DNA of 64,000 nucleotides from Euglena gracilis (taxonomy: Eukaryota > Euglenida > Euglenophyceae > Euglenales). The notes beneath the pieces are model-generated. The model searched no databases and was not told the origin of the DNA. It saw only the letters and a program-made list of their open reading frames with translations. Position 1 is the stretch's first letter. Every line of letters starts with the position of its first letter. The translations under genes and the position numbers were made by a program. Of the stretch, positions 21,471-32,602 are shown one piece after another. The stretch covers positions 12,352,755-12,416,754 of the forward strand of contig CP154957.1 in the NCBI GenBank assembly GCA_039621445.1. Reading direction: 5' to 3'.

Positions 21471-24317
21471 CACACAAGCCAGTTCCCCCACCAAATGAGG
21501 TTCCAGCTATCGATGCAGGCGGGCACCGGTTCCCTGGCAGTGAAGGCGGGGCTGGGGCTGGTGCACATGTGCCGCCTCGCGCCCGCCGTCCACATGCGTG
21601 GTCTGCTGCCGGTCATCATGGCGGAGCTGCTGGCGGTGTACGGCTTCATCTTCGGGCTGGGCGTTGTTGGCTCTTTCAGCATCCATTCCTATGCTCAGGG
21701 TGTGGCTGAAGGTGTATTGGACAACTCCACAGATAGCCCCAGAATTGACCAGCCAGAAATGAACTATATTCCATGACCTTTAGAGTTAATTTTATTAAAA
21801 TATTCTTCCCCCCCATGTAATGAACATCTTTGTCCAATGAACAGGGTGTCCAGACTGTCCAGTTTGTCACGTTTTGCAGCAATGCAATACCTGTACAACC
21901 ATGCCCAATGAACGTCCCCCGTCCAGACCACATTTTATTTTCAGTCATTTTCAGTCAGTTTAGTGCTCATTGGAGGTAAGAAATAAATGATAAATTGGGC
22001 AAACAAGTTATTAGCCAATTGTAAACAAATTAAAATGCTTTTCTGATGCGATGCGTTTCAACCCACAAAATGACACTTCGAACTCCAGCGGGGCAATGCC
22101 AACCCCTGCATTCACTCCGTTCGCTGGGCACAAAGCCCTTTTTCTTATGCTCATTTGGTTTGCAGCAACCACCTGGGCTGGTTCAGGATGGGCGTGTGTG
22201 ATGGGTGGGTCTGAAAAGGGCCGTGGCGGAGTACGTCCACCTCGCAGCGGGGTTGGTGGTTGGCTTCAGCGCCTTGGCCGCAGGTGCGCTGTTGCCTGCA
22301 GCTGCTTTGGCCGCTGTTGCGCATTTCCATAGGCTTCTGCTAAAAATAAATTTCATAAATCTTTGAAGCGGTTTTCCGCTTCGTCCGTTCTGCCGTCAAT
22401 ATCACCAAAATTTTTTTGACTTGATGCACACCTCGAAAATTTTGGCTGTTTTTCAGAGCATTTTTCTGGCCTACCAGGTGACACTTCAGTCAATTTTTTC
22501 ATGGGCAATTTACGCCGCCTAAGGCTGTTGCCTGCTGCTGCCGCTCGTTCATTCCAAGGGTCACGTGGACCCCAAAATTGACCCCCAATAGTGGGTCTCC
22601 CCGAGACCCTGGGGGGTGGGTGGGTGGGCGAGTCCTGAACCCCCCCCCCCGGTGCCAAAGGAACCTCTGATGCCAGTGCATGGCTCCGTCCCTGCAGGGC
22701 TGTCCATCGGCCTCATCGGGGACGCCAACAGCCGGGCATATGCGCTGCTAGTGCGGCGGCTGGAGGATGCCCGGCGGGTTCCCAAGCGGCCGTCCTCCCC
22801 CATCGGCGTCCTGGCCAAGATTGGGCGTCCAAAGAAAGATCCCGTGACACATTTGTTTTGTACCAAAAAATGGACAAACAGTTTGGAAAGAGGTTGCGAG
22901 GGCCTCACTAAACGCGCCTTGACCCCGGGTCCAACCCAGGGCTGTACTAGCAAAGTACTTCCTCCCCCTCCCATGTCCAATGAACGCCCTCGCCCAATGA
23001 ACAGGGGGTGTTCGGACTGTCTGGTTTGTCACCATATACCTTTTATACATATTGGTGAACCCCTGTGCCCAATGAATGGTCTAGTTTGTCACTTTAGTGT
23101 TCATCGGGCTTGGAGGGGAGGTATGAACTTTTTTTTGTCCCAACAACAACAGCAACAATACCGTTGCTGTCAGCCACAGGTTTAACCAAAGATCCAAAGC
23201 TTCCTGTTTTTTTTAGGCAGGCTTCGTAAAAGAACTCAGAAAGAAGCTTGGCACTGGTAAGCAGATGGTTGAAATCCCCTTCCTGGTGGAGTTGCTTTGA
23301 AGAACCATTGTACATGGTCAGTTCTCTGTTTCCGCATTTCAAAGTGCATTTTTTCGAATCTTGCTTTTCCAAGGAGCGTTCTCATTTCATATTTTGGCTT
23401 TTTTTGGCAAAATGTGGGGTTTTGTTCCCCAAATCTACCTCTATGTCATTGTCGGGTTTTGAACACTGGAGGTGGGGTCTGGCCACATGATTTGGGGGGA
23501 CTTCACTTTGCACATATGGCATAAAGTGGAGCCCCCACACTTAAGTGTGGGGTACTGTGGGGGGTATGTGTGGGGGGGGTGTGTGGGGGGGGGGGTAGTG
23601 GGGGGGGGTGTGTGGGGGTGTGGGGGGGGTGGGGGGGGGAGGGTGGGGGGGTGTGTGGGGGGGTGGGGGGGGGTGTGTGGGGGGGTGTGTGGGGGGTGTG
23701 TGTGGGGGGTGGTGGGGGGGGGTGTGTGGGGGTGTGTGGGGGGGTGTGTGGGGGGGTGTGTGGGGGGGTGTGTGGGGGGGGGGGTGTGGGGGGGGGGGTG
23801 TGGGTGGGCGTGTGTGCGAGGGGGTGTGTGGGGGGATGTGTGGGGGGGTGTGTGGGGGGTGTGTGGGGGGGGGTGTGTGGGGGGGTGTGTGGGGGGGCAG
23901 TGTGGGGGGGGGTGAGTGGGGTGTGTGGGGGGTGCCAAATCTGAGGAAACTGGATTTTCTTTCCGTTTCCTTGAACACACAAGGGATAATGTTATTTTGG
24001 TTCTGGGGGCGGTCCGGGGGGCCGCCCCCCCCCCCGGGCCGCGGCAGCAGGCCCCGGCGAGACGCGGCCCAAGGCCGAGTAAGTGAAAAAATGACACCCG
24101 AACAGTAGCGCATTCAACTTGGGTTTCAAAAAAGAATCAGGCTGTTGCTCACCCACGGTACTGTAATCCAACAAAGTGGATTTTCTTTCCGTTGCCTTGC
24201 ACACACAAGGGATAATGTTATTTTGGTTCTGGGGGGGGTCCGGAGCCCCGACTGCGCTGGGCACGTGGCCACACCCCCCCCCCCCCCCCCCCCCCACCCC
24301 CCCCCCCCCCACCCCCC

Positions 24318-24356
<39 letters not shown>

Positions 24357-24527
24357 ACCCCCCCCCCCCCCCCCACCCCCCCCCCCCCCCCCCCCCCCCC
24401 CAAGGCCGCGGCGCGACGAGGCCGAAGGCCGAGTAACCCCCCCCACGCCCCCCCCCCCCCCCCCCCCACCCCCCCCCCCCACCCCCCCCCCCCCACCCCC
24501 CCCGCCCCCCCCCCCCCCCCCCCCCCC

Positions 24528-24568
<41 letters not shown>

Positions 24569-27500
24569 CCCCCCCCCCCCCCCCCGTCAACATGAGTGTG
24601 GGGGGTGTGTGGGGGGTGTGTGGGGGGGTGTGTGGGGGGGGTGTGTGTGGGGGGTGTGTGTGTGGTGTGGGTGGGGGGTGTGGGTGGTGGGTGTGGGGTG
24701 TGTGGGGGGGGGGGGGGGGGGGTGGGGGGGGGGGGGGTGGTGGGGGGGTGTGTGGGTGTGGGTGGGTGTGTGTGTGGGGGGGGGGGGGGGGGGTGGTGTG
24801 TGTGTGGGGGGGGGTGTGGGGGGGGGGGTGTGGGGGGGTGTGTGGGGTGTGTGGTGGGGGGTGTGGGGTGGGTGTGGGGTGGGGTGTGTGGGGGGGTGGG
24901 TGTGGGGGGGGGGGGTGGTGTGGGGGGGGGGGTGGGGGGGGTGTGTGGGGGGTGTGTGGGGGGGTGAGTGGGGGGGGGTGTGGGGGGGGGTGTGGGGGGG
25001 ATGTGTGGGGGGGTGTGTGTGTGGGGGGTGTGTGGGGGGGGTGTGGGGGGGGTGTGGGGGGGGGTGTGTGGGGGGATGTGTGGGGGGGTGTGTGGGGGGG
25101 TGTGTGGGGGGATGTGTGGGGGGGGGTGTGGGGGGGGTGTGTGGGGTACTGTGGGGTACTGTGGGGTACTGTGGGGGCTCCACTTTACGCCATGTCTCTC
25201 ACTTTGGCAAATGATAATAATGTATGATCCTCCAAATGATTATTTTTGGGGGTTGTTGTTTCACCTTATCAAATTTTCAGATTCTGGTATTGGGACTCAT
25301 TGGGACGTCATTGGTGAGCCCGACAAATCCCGACAAATCCCGACAAATCCCGAAAAATCCCGAAAAATCCGACAAATCACGACAAATCCCGAAAAATCCC
25401 GACAAATCCTGACAAATCATGACAACAACACCAAAATTCCAATTGTCTGGAGGAGCTCAGAGAGAGAAACGATGAAGCCATAAAGCCAAACCCCTCACCC
25501 GATTCGGTCCGTATGTCCACCGTCCAGGCTGTGCTGGTCCAGCAAAGCAAGGATGGGGGTGGTCCCCCTGAATCGGTCTCCGCCCATCCCTGGCCCCAGC
25601 CCGACTGCCGCTGGCACTGGCCGGCGAACAGGACGACGCCGGGGCTGCCACGGCAAAGGCGGCGGCGGTGGCGGACCTTTCCATCGCGGCAGGACTGACC
25701 CCTTGCCCCTTTGGTTGGGGCACCAGGTGGATCTCCCCAGGACCCGTAATGGTTTCTTGTGATGCATGAATGGCCGACATGTTGATGGACAAAGGTCCAC
25801 TTTTTTGGATGTGGAACTTTTTATTTGTACACTGAATGAAGTTGCCATTGCACCATGCATACTCGTGTTGGTTTTCTTTCCCCCAAATGTCGTCGAGGTG
25901 GGTGATGAGGCAATTGACTGCCTTTTATCCAAGCGGAAGACCATATAGTTCATTTTTTTCCTTACTCGCTTTATTCACGTCAAATCACGCGTCGAAATTT
26001 TGGCCGCATTTCAATAAGGAAGTATCATCATCATGTGATGTCATGTCACACCAAGCAAAGGGCAGTCTTTCGCTGTCTGGTCGGCAGTTCGCCGCCACGA
26101 TGCTGATGCTCATCTTCGCGGAAGGCATTGGACTCTACGGCCTGAACCAGGGGCCCTACAGATTCCCTTTCCGCCCACGCCAACCTCAGGAGTGCAAGTT
26201 TCTTTTGCATGTTTCTTGCCGTGCCTACCACCTTCGACGCTTGTTGGCATCCATCAGCCACAAGAGAAGCCTGTCCAAAAGAAACGCACATTCTCAAACT
26301 CGAGTCAGTTATTTATTTATAAAGCTTGTCGCCAAATTTGGGTTTGTATCTTGCATCGTATTTTTGAATTTCGATACAACTAATAATTTGTATGATCGAT
26401 GCTCTTCACTTCCGATCAAACCTTTCTCCCCCCATGAAAACCGTGATCCCGGCGCCCAATCGGGCCCCCTGAGCCCATTGCGGGCTTCCTCCTCCATTCT
26501 GTGGCCCTCTCCGGCCTCTCAGACCGCCCCGTCGAGCTGCAGCTGTGGGCCGAGGCCGCCCCACTGCCCGCCTTGTGCCACCAGCCCGCCACGGCCGGGC
26601 TGTTCGGGGCGGGCGGCGCTGCGGCGAGTGTGCCGATGGCGGTGCTGTGTCCGGCTTGGGGGAGGGGGCTCCGATCGCGGGTGACGAGCGGAATGGGGGA
26701 GAGGCTGCGGTTTCCGTTCCACTTAATGTCCGTACATTTTCCGCCTGTGTGTGCATATGCATATGTATGTGTATAAATATCATACATACATACAGACATA
26801 CATATAATAATATTTATACAAACATATATATGTATATATTACCTTTGAGAGTTTTGGGGGGGATCTCTGCGCCGTGTGTGTGAAAGATGCTGTTTGCAAA
26901 GACTGGTACAGGACCATACAATCACTTAGTCACTGGCCGACCCCCCGGGGGGGGTGTGACTGTTTTTTTCAGAGTGATTGACTGGTTTTTGGCCTGGACC
27001 CCTCCCCCCCCCGGGGGGGGTCGGCAAAAAAACCACCAAAGTGACCCAGCGCCGAAGGTTTTTTGGCCTTTTTTGCATGTTTTTTTTGGTCAAATTTCCT
27101 TTGGATTCCAGAGTGGCCACCCCCCCCCCCCCAGTATTGACGGACTGGTTTCCCGAAAAAAAAGTGACTGACTGGGTTTTCAAAGAGTGGAGTGACCCCC
27201 CTCCCCCGGGGGTCGGTAAAAAATTGTATGTACAGGACAAGGGGGGTTGGCGCAGGTGGGGGCGGGGCTACAGCAGCGCGGGGTCGCCACAAGCGTTGGG
27301 TCCAAATAAAAGCGCACCCCCTCCCCCGCTACAGGTCCACTGCAACGCACCCTTAATTAATGGCCAACTTTAAACGAAATTGACAACACTCAGCCACGTG
27401 AGGTCGAAATAGAAGCGCACCGCCCCCCGAGGCGTTGTCCGGTGTCTGGTGTCCGGTGTAAGCACAGTACACCTGTGCTTTAATTTGGGGGTGGGGTTGG

Positions 27501-29111
27501 TTGGTGTGTTGCGTGCACACCCAGGTTCATACCGGCTCCGCCGCCTCTGATCCGAAACTCTGTCCCAGCCACCACCATCGCCCTGGGGCTGGCAACGGCG
27601 GGGGCCGCGTTCGGCATCGCCCGAACATCGGGGGCGGTCTGCCACCTCGGCGTCCGGCGGTGGCGGCTGACTCTCCGTCCAGGGGTGCAGCTGTGGGGGT
27701 TCGTTCCCAATGCGGAACTGTTAGTCCAGCTTCACCGAACCCTCATGTTCATCTGTGGGTGTTCATGAAGGTGGGCGGATACACCCACGCTCATGCCTTG
27801 AAACACACAAACTTCCCTATAGATAACCACTCCCCAAATGGCAAATGGTAGGGTAAACCCCCCGCCCAAATAACGTGGCGGGGTGCCAGGTTATTGGAAC
27901 CAACTTTTGGCCCTGCCCCCCCGCCAGGTTATTTGGGCTCTTTTTTTCAGCGCCATAAAGGAATTTTGCCTAAAAAGGGGGGTGCCAAGTTACTAGAACC
28001 ATCTTTTTTGCCCCCCCCCCCCCCGCCAAGTTATTTGGCCCCCGCCAGGAGTCGGGACCCCGCCAGGTTATTTGGGGGGGTTTATACCCCCCCGGGTCCT
28101 TAAGGAATTCCCTGCTCCGTATTTGCTGACCGGCCTCATAGGGACCTGTCTCCTCTGTACATCCTGACTCGTCCAATGACAGTTTCCCCGTGGAGGGGGT
28201 TGACACACCACACATCCCTCAAGGTTTTGTTAACCCCATGGGGGACTGCTGCAGCCAGCCCTGATTTTCCCCCAGCCCAGGCCGCAGCACCCCCCCCCCC
28301 CCGGGGCTACCTCAGGTTGCCAGCCCATCCGCTGCGGTCCTGTGCCGGGGCACGGCACCGGTGGTGATGGCGGAGCTGCTGGCGATTTATGGCTTTGTGG
28401 CTTCGCTGGCTCTTGTCTTGGGGCTGGTCCAGGTTCTATTTCCCCCGTCAGCGATCTGGGAGTTCGCCCGTCTTTGACAACAGTGTTGCTGTTGCGACGA
28501 TGCCCGACGATGAATGTGCCGCTGTTCCCAACCCCAACCCTGAAACGCACATCTTTGTTCTGCTGCGTTTTTCGCCAGACAAATTTCGACCGTTGAACAG
28601 CACATGGCATTCATCGCAGCCATGGAATTCTGGAAAAGCCACCGGCAAACCTTCTTTTGCCGACGAAAGCCAAGAAAGAAGGGACGCCGAGAACAAGAAA
28701 CGTGTGCCGGTGCGCGTAAACGAGCCTGCGATCGACATCCGGCGGTACACCCTGTTCGCGGGCTACCTGGACTTCGGGGCCGGGCTGATGGTCGGGGGTG
28801 GGGCCCTGGCGGCCGGGTTCGCCATCGGCCACATCGGCGACGCATGCGTACGCGCGTACACGAAGCAGGCCCGGCTGTTCGCGGCCATGGTGCTGATCAG
28901 GGCGTCGCTTAAGCCGAGGACACCCCATCCCCCCCGGAGGGCCCAGCCGGCCCAAGTTTTCCGGCCTCCGAGCTTGACCCCCCAGGGAGGGGGGTCCTTC
29001 AGCGACGCCGTGGTGCTGATGCTGGTGTTCGCGGAGGCCCTGGGGCTCTGCGGGCTCATCGCCGGGATCGTGTTGCACGGTACCGCAACCTCCGGCCTGT
29101 GCCCCTCATGA
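20424..29111 (+). CDS. V-ATPase proteolipid, two c subunits fused
   Basis: Exons: about 20424-20520 (probable N-terminus), about 21064-21196, 21515-21673, 22219-22283, 22698-22777, 26088-26144, 26477-26627, 27569-27676, 28347-28426, 28734-28894 and 29018-29111. From 21515 the phases close exactly: 317 codons and one stop, at 29109-29111. Copy 1 shows ALASLGAGYGM, PVIMAELLAVYGF, LVVGFSALAAGLSIGLIGD and LMLIFAEGIGLYGL. Copy 2 shows ALGLATAGAAFGIAR, PVVMAELLAIYGF, GALAAGFAIGHIGDACVR and LMLVFAEALGLCGL. Exon 26477-26627 carries the end of copy 1, a linker of about 25 residues and the start of copy 2 with no stop. The product would be an eight-helix rotor subunit of the proton-pumping V-ATPase in endomembranes. 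Normal c subunits have four helices. The first exon and its join are the least certain part. Confidence 0.82.
20655..20762. repeat. AT-rich microsatellite
   Basis: TATA/ATTATA repeats of about 100 bases lie inside a V-ATPase intron. Confidence 0.85.
21430..21478. repeat. CA microsatellite
   Basis: (CA)n of about 45 bases ends 36 bases before a V-ATPase exon. Confidence 0.9.
23505..25205. mobile_element. Inverted-repeat-bounded poly-G/poly-C block
   Basis: The outer ends are inverted copies: CATAAAGTGGAGCCCCCA at about 23519-23536 and TGGGGGCTCCACTTTACG near 25172-25189. More distant similarity extends outward on both sides. Between them lie two GTGTGGGGGG minisatellites (23560-23930 and 24598-25160), two direct copies of a GGATTTTCTTTCCGTT to GGTTCTGGGGG unit (from 23951 and from 24179), and a C-rich tract (24272-24586). 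The long glycine-, proline- and cysteine-rich open frames here are low-complexity artefacts. Confidence 0.7.
25318..25425. repeat. CGACAAATCC tandem repeat
   Basis: About ten units of CGACAAATCC/CGAAAAATCC, ten bases each, run in one orientation in the large V-ATPase intron (22778-26087). Confidence 0.9.
26145..26476 (+). other. Nonconventional intron in the V-ATPase gene
   Basis: It begins AACCAGGGGCCC and ends GGGCCCCCTGAGCCC. CAG is at +4 to +6, CTG is at -8 to -6, and the ends form a CAGGGGCCC/GGGCCCCCTG stem. This is one of the cleanest examples in the window. Confidence 0.85.
26477..26627 (+). other. Linker exon joining two c-subunit copies
   Basis: This 151-base exon starts in phase 0 with IAGFLLHSVALSGL (end of helix 4 of copy 1), continues through SDRPVELQLW and PLPALCHQPAT, and enters helix 1 of copy 2 (GLFGAGGAAA). 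Its 5' border follows CTGAGCCC (CTG at -8) and pairs with an intron that starts AACCAGG (CAG at +4). Its 3' border is a GT donor joined to CCCAG at 27568. Both termini of a c subunit lie on the same membrane side, so a short linker is topologically possible. Confidence 0.75.
26750..26842. repeat. ATAC/ATAT microsatellite
   Basis: Mixed CATACATACA and ATATATG repeats lie in a V-ATPase intron. Confidence 0.8.
26915..27229. mobile_element. TIR element with GTACAGGAC duplication
   Basis: The element begins CATACAATCACTTAGTCAC and ends GGTAAAAAATTGTATG, with poly-C/poly-G just inside each end. A 9-base direct repeat GTACAGGAC lies at 26906-26914 and 27230-27238. The interior carries the AGTGACTGACTGG/GGTTTT phrases shared with copies near 5100, 17740, 20565, 31037 and 38205. 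No protein is encoded. It lies inside a V-ATPase intron. Confidence 0.8.
28427..28733 (+). other. Nonconventional intron before helix 3 of copy 2
   Basis: It begins GTCCAGG (CAG at +4) and ends CTGCGATC (CTG at -8). Both exons are in phase 0, and the join gives LVLGLDIRRYTLFAGYLDFG. Confidence 0.8.
28898..29010 (+). mobile_element. TIR element acting as the last V-ATPase intron
   Basis: The 113-base insert has inverted ends GGCGTCGCTTAAG and CTTCAGCGACGCC and is flanked by a perfect direct repeat TGGTGCTGAT (28888-28897 and 29011-29020). Removing the insert with one repeat copy restores FAAMVLMLVFAEAL, the conserved helix-4 sequence. It therefore has the structure of a recent intron gain by insertion. 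Confidence 0.8.
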
Positions 29112-30356
29112 CCCCCCACACCACTTCCTCCCCTCCCTCCCCCTTCCCTCCCTCCCTCGACCCACGTTGCACGAACCCGGCAGACGACGCACGGCATCGA
29201 ACATCATACCAGGGCTCGGCGCTGCTGCTTTGACCACGAAACCCCTTCCACGGCCCCCCCCCCCCATGAAAGAGCAGAATGCTCCTTGCCGCTAACCGAC
29301 TTTGATAGCTTTGTCCAGGTCCTTTTTTTACATTTTTTTTTTCATTCAGGCATTGCCATTCACGCTTTTTTAAAAGCTTTTATTAATAGCTTTCAAGGGT
29401 TTTTTTTTATTGCAACTTTTGACAGTTGGATTGATTTTTTGGTATTTTTTTTTTAAAGATGAAGGCATTGGGGTTTATTTTTTGTATATTTTGAATAGGC
29501 AATGCGAACAATTCAAAAATATTTCAACCAGGGTGCTCATAAAAAAGTGTTGCACAATGGACATTGCTCCCCAATGAGGTGCAAGTTTTGTCAAAGGCTT
29601 TTCCAGCAAAAATGTGTCCAGCTTGGTAGAAAAAATATCTTCTTTGACGGTTGTTCAACGCATTGTAGGGTACTTTAAGGTATTTTGGCCCAAAAAAAAT
29701 GGTTGAGGCGACTTGAAAGAAATGTAGGGTCTGTATTTGTCTAAAAAGTGCCGAAATACACTTTTGTGGCCAATTTTGTTGGGCAAAGCTTCAAACAGGG
29801 CCTGACGCTTTGTGTTGGGCCCAAAATTCATTGTTTTTGGGCATCGTCCTGGATGGGATGAAAGGGGGTTTGCCCCCCCCCCCCCAATCACACTGACTGG
29901 AACTCGAATTGCAAGTCACACCTTCCTGTTGAATTCCGATTGAAAATGTGTTTCTGCTTGTTTTCCTCCCCAGAAAACATATTTGTTGCAAGTTGTAGTT
30001 GCTGTGACGGGAAAAATTGTTTCTTTGTTCGTTCTTGCGACCGCTGCGGAATTTTTTTAACTGCGTATGGCAGAATTTTTGTCTGTGTACTGTGTGTGTG
30101 TCACGACACTCCCATCCCGTTCAATTTTGGGTTGAATGTCGGTGTTGTGCTTTGCCGCAGCAAACTGTTTTGCGCCGGGACCACCGCGGCGAAAACGAGT
30201 GCTTGTGCCGACCACCTTGGCAGAAAGCATTCCTCATGCCTCCTCGACCGCTGCCGATTGCCGATTCTTTCTTTTTTTTTTGCACTGTGGCACCGGCGCC
30301 ACAGCGCACTGCCTGCAAGTATGACCTCTAAGCATCCTGCCCATTGTGTGTGTGCG

Positions 30357-30407
<51 letters not shown>

Positions 30408-30955
30408 ATGCCTACTCCCATCTGCCCACTTGGTTCACCCGAAGAACTTTTGCACTCCCCCCCACGCAAAATCTGATTTTGAGCAGTCACTTTTCTCAGT
30501 TAAAGACCAAGGCTGGGCAACACTGCCCTGGGTCCCCCCATCACGGATTTTTAGTTTTCGGAGGTGCAGTGATGGGGCAAAAATGGGTGAAAGTGGGTTG
30601 GAAAAGGACCGGCCAGGGGAGATTTTGGGTGAATTTTTTTTTGCATATTTGACAGATTTTTTGGGGGTATTTTGCAGTTTCGATTTCAGCACCCGGGTTG
30701 ACCAGGGGTCGGCCCCAGTTTCAGCCGGGGAACCCCATATGGGGGGGGGGATGGGGTGGGGTCAGCCACACAGCCAGCCCAAACCATCCGGCCTCTGAGC
30801 TGGACCCAGACAGGGGGCCGCTTAGCGACGCCGTGGGGTGGACGGTGGTCTCTATCTGCTCTTTCCACCGGTCTTCCTCCACGCCGCAGTCCCGCTCCCC
30901 CGTGTTCCCCATGTGATCGAGCAACGGCGTTCGAATTGTGAGCCGGCCTGCTCGG
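29112..30955. other. Spacer after the V-ATPase gene
   Basis: Contents: a CCCTCCCTCC-rich 3' flank, an A/T-rich tract with poly-T runs (29320-29560), ordinary sequence to 30330, a TG microsatellite (30341-30407), and a copy of the CAGCCCAAACCATCCGGC family (30700-30830). No exon was supported. Confidence 0.5.
30341..30407. repeat. TG microsatellite
   Basis: (TG)n with a few GTGC interruptions. Confidence 0.95.
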
Positions 30956-31130
30956 GGATGGCCGTCGACGCCGCCTCCGCCGGGGTCCTGCTCATACCAT
31001 TGCTTAACAGCTGTCCAACCCCACCCCCCGGGGGGTGACTGACTGGTTTTTTCAGAGTGGAAAGTGACCCCCCGGGGGTCGCTAAGCAATGGTAGGGTCC
31101 TGCTGTGCCTCCTGGCGCTGTATGGCCGCG
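30956..31130 (+). CDS. Exon pair of an unidentified gene around a TIR intron
   Basis: The left part, from about 30956 (after CTGCTCGG, CTG at -8), reads MAVDAASAGVLL. The right part continues CLLALYGRGGG after a 103-base insert is removed. The joined frame is a hydrophobic helix. The insert is the TIR element at 30993-31095. The product is not recognised. The 3' end is uncertain; a GT lies in CCCCGGTGG near 31140. Possible later exons are at 32667-32717, 35430-35526 and 37870-38001. Confidence 0.4.
30993..31095 (+). mobile_element. Short TIR element inside a reading frame
   Basis: The ends CATACCATTGCTTA and TAAGCAATGGTAG are inverted copies. A 9-base direct repeat GGTCCTGCT flanks it (30984-30992 and 31096-31104). 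It carries the GTGACTGACTGGTTTTTTC phrase. Removing it with one repeat copy keeps one open frame across the site. Confidence 0.75.
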
Positions 31131-31339
31131 GCGGCGGCCCCGGTGGCTGCCCCTGCCCCTCCACCCCTTTCCCCCCCGACAGCCTTTTTGCAAACATAGC
31201 CAGCGAGCTCCGCCTTTTGAACGCTCCTTGGCCCTGCTGGAGAGGCCCAATCATTGCAAAAAAAATTGAGGAAAGGCATTTGGATGAGAAGTCCCTCAGC
31301 AGGTCCTGGCTCCTTGACCGGATCGCACCAACCGGCCGA

Positions 31340-31725
31340 GGTTCTTAACGAGAGGGAAAGAAACTTCCTGTCCCTTAAGGACTGCCCTGGTGTGATGTGT
31401 TTGTGGGTGTGGGGCTGGAGACTGGGAGGGAGGGTTGGTGGCTGTGGTGGGTGGCCCCTCAATAACCGCCTGGCCAACGGCTGGTCCGGGGCTCGAATGA
31501 AATAAATAACATAAACATAAAAGGTTGAAAAACGCGTTTTCCCACATTTTATCTGGAATACACGATGGTCCAAGAATGCCAGAAAGCATTTTCCCCCTGA
31601 CATTCAATGTTTGCCAAAATATTCCATTTTTGGCCATTTTTCCTGTGTATTTTGCATTGAATGTGCTGGGACAGGGCACTGAGAACGTATGAATGTGCTG
31701 GGATAGGTGTTTTTTTTTTTGCATG
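31340..31725. repeat. Dispersed repeat ending in ATTGAATGTGCTGGGA
   Basis: Blocks GGTTGAAAAACGCG, GGTCCAAGAATGCCAGAAA and GCATTGAATGTGCTGGGA occur in this order. The same order is seen at 41950-42140 and 63015-63160, with a partial copy at 57950-58020. It is a dispersed family without coding potential. Confidence 0.65.
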
Positions 31726-31739
31726 AGGACCTCCCTTCA

Positions 31740-32602
<863 letters not shown>

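Noticed and set aside
23441-25227. Glycine- and proline-rich open frames of up to 360 codons
   Set aside because: They come from poly-G/poly-C minisatellites. They lack any non-repetitive domain and occur in several frames at once.
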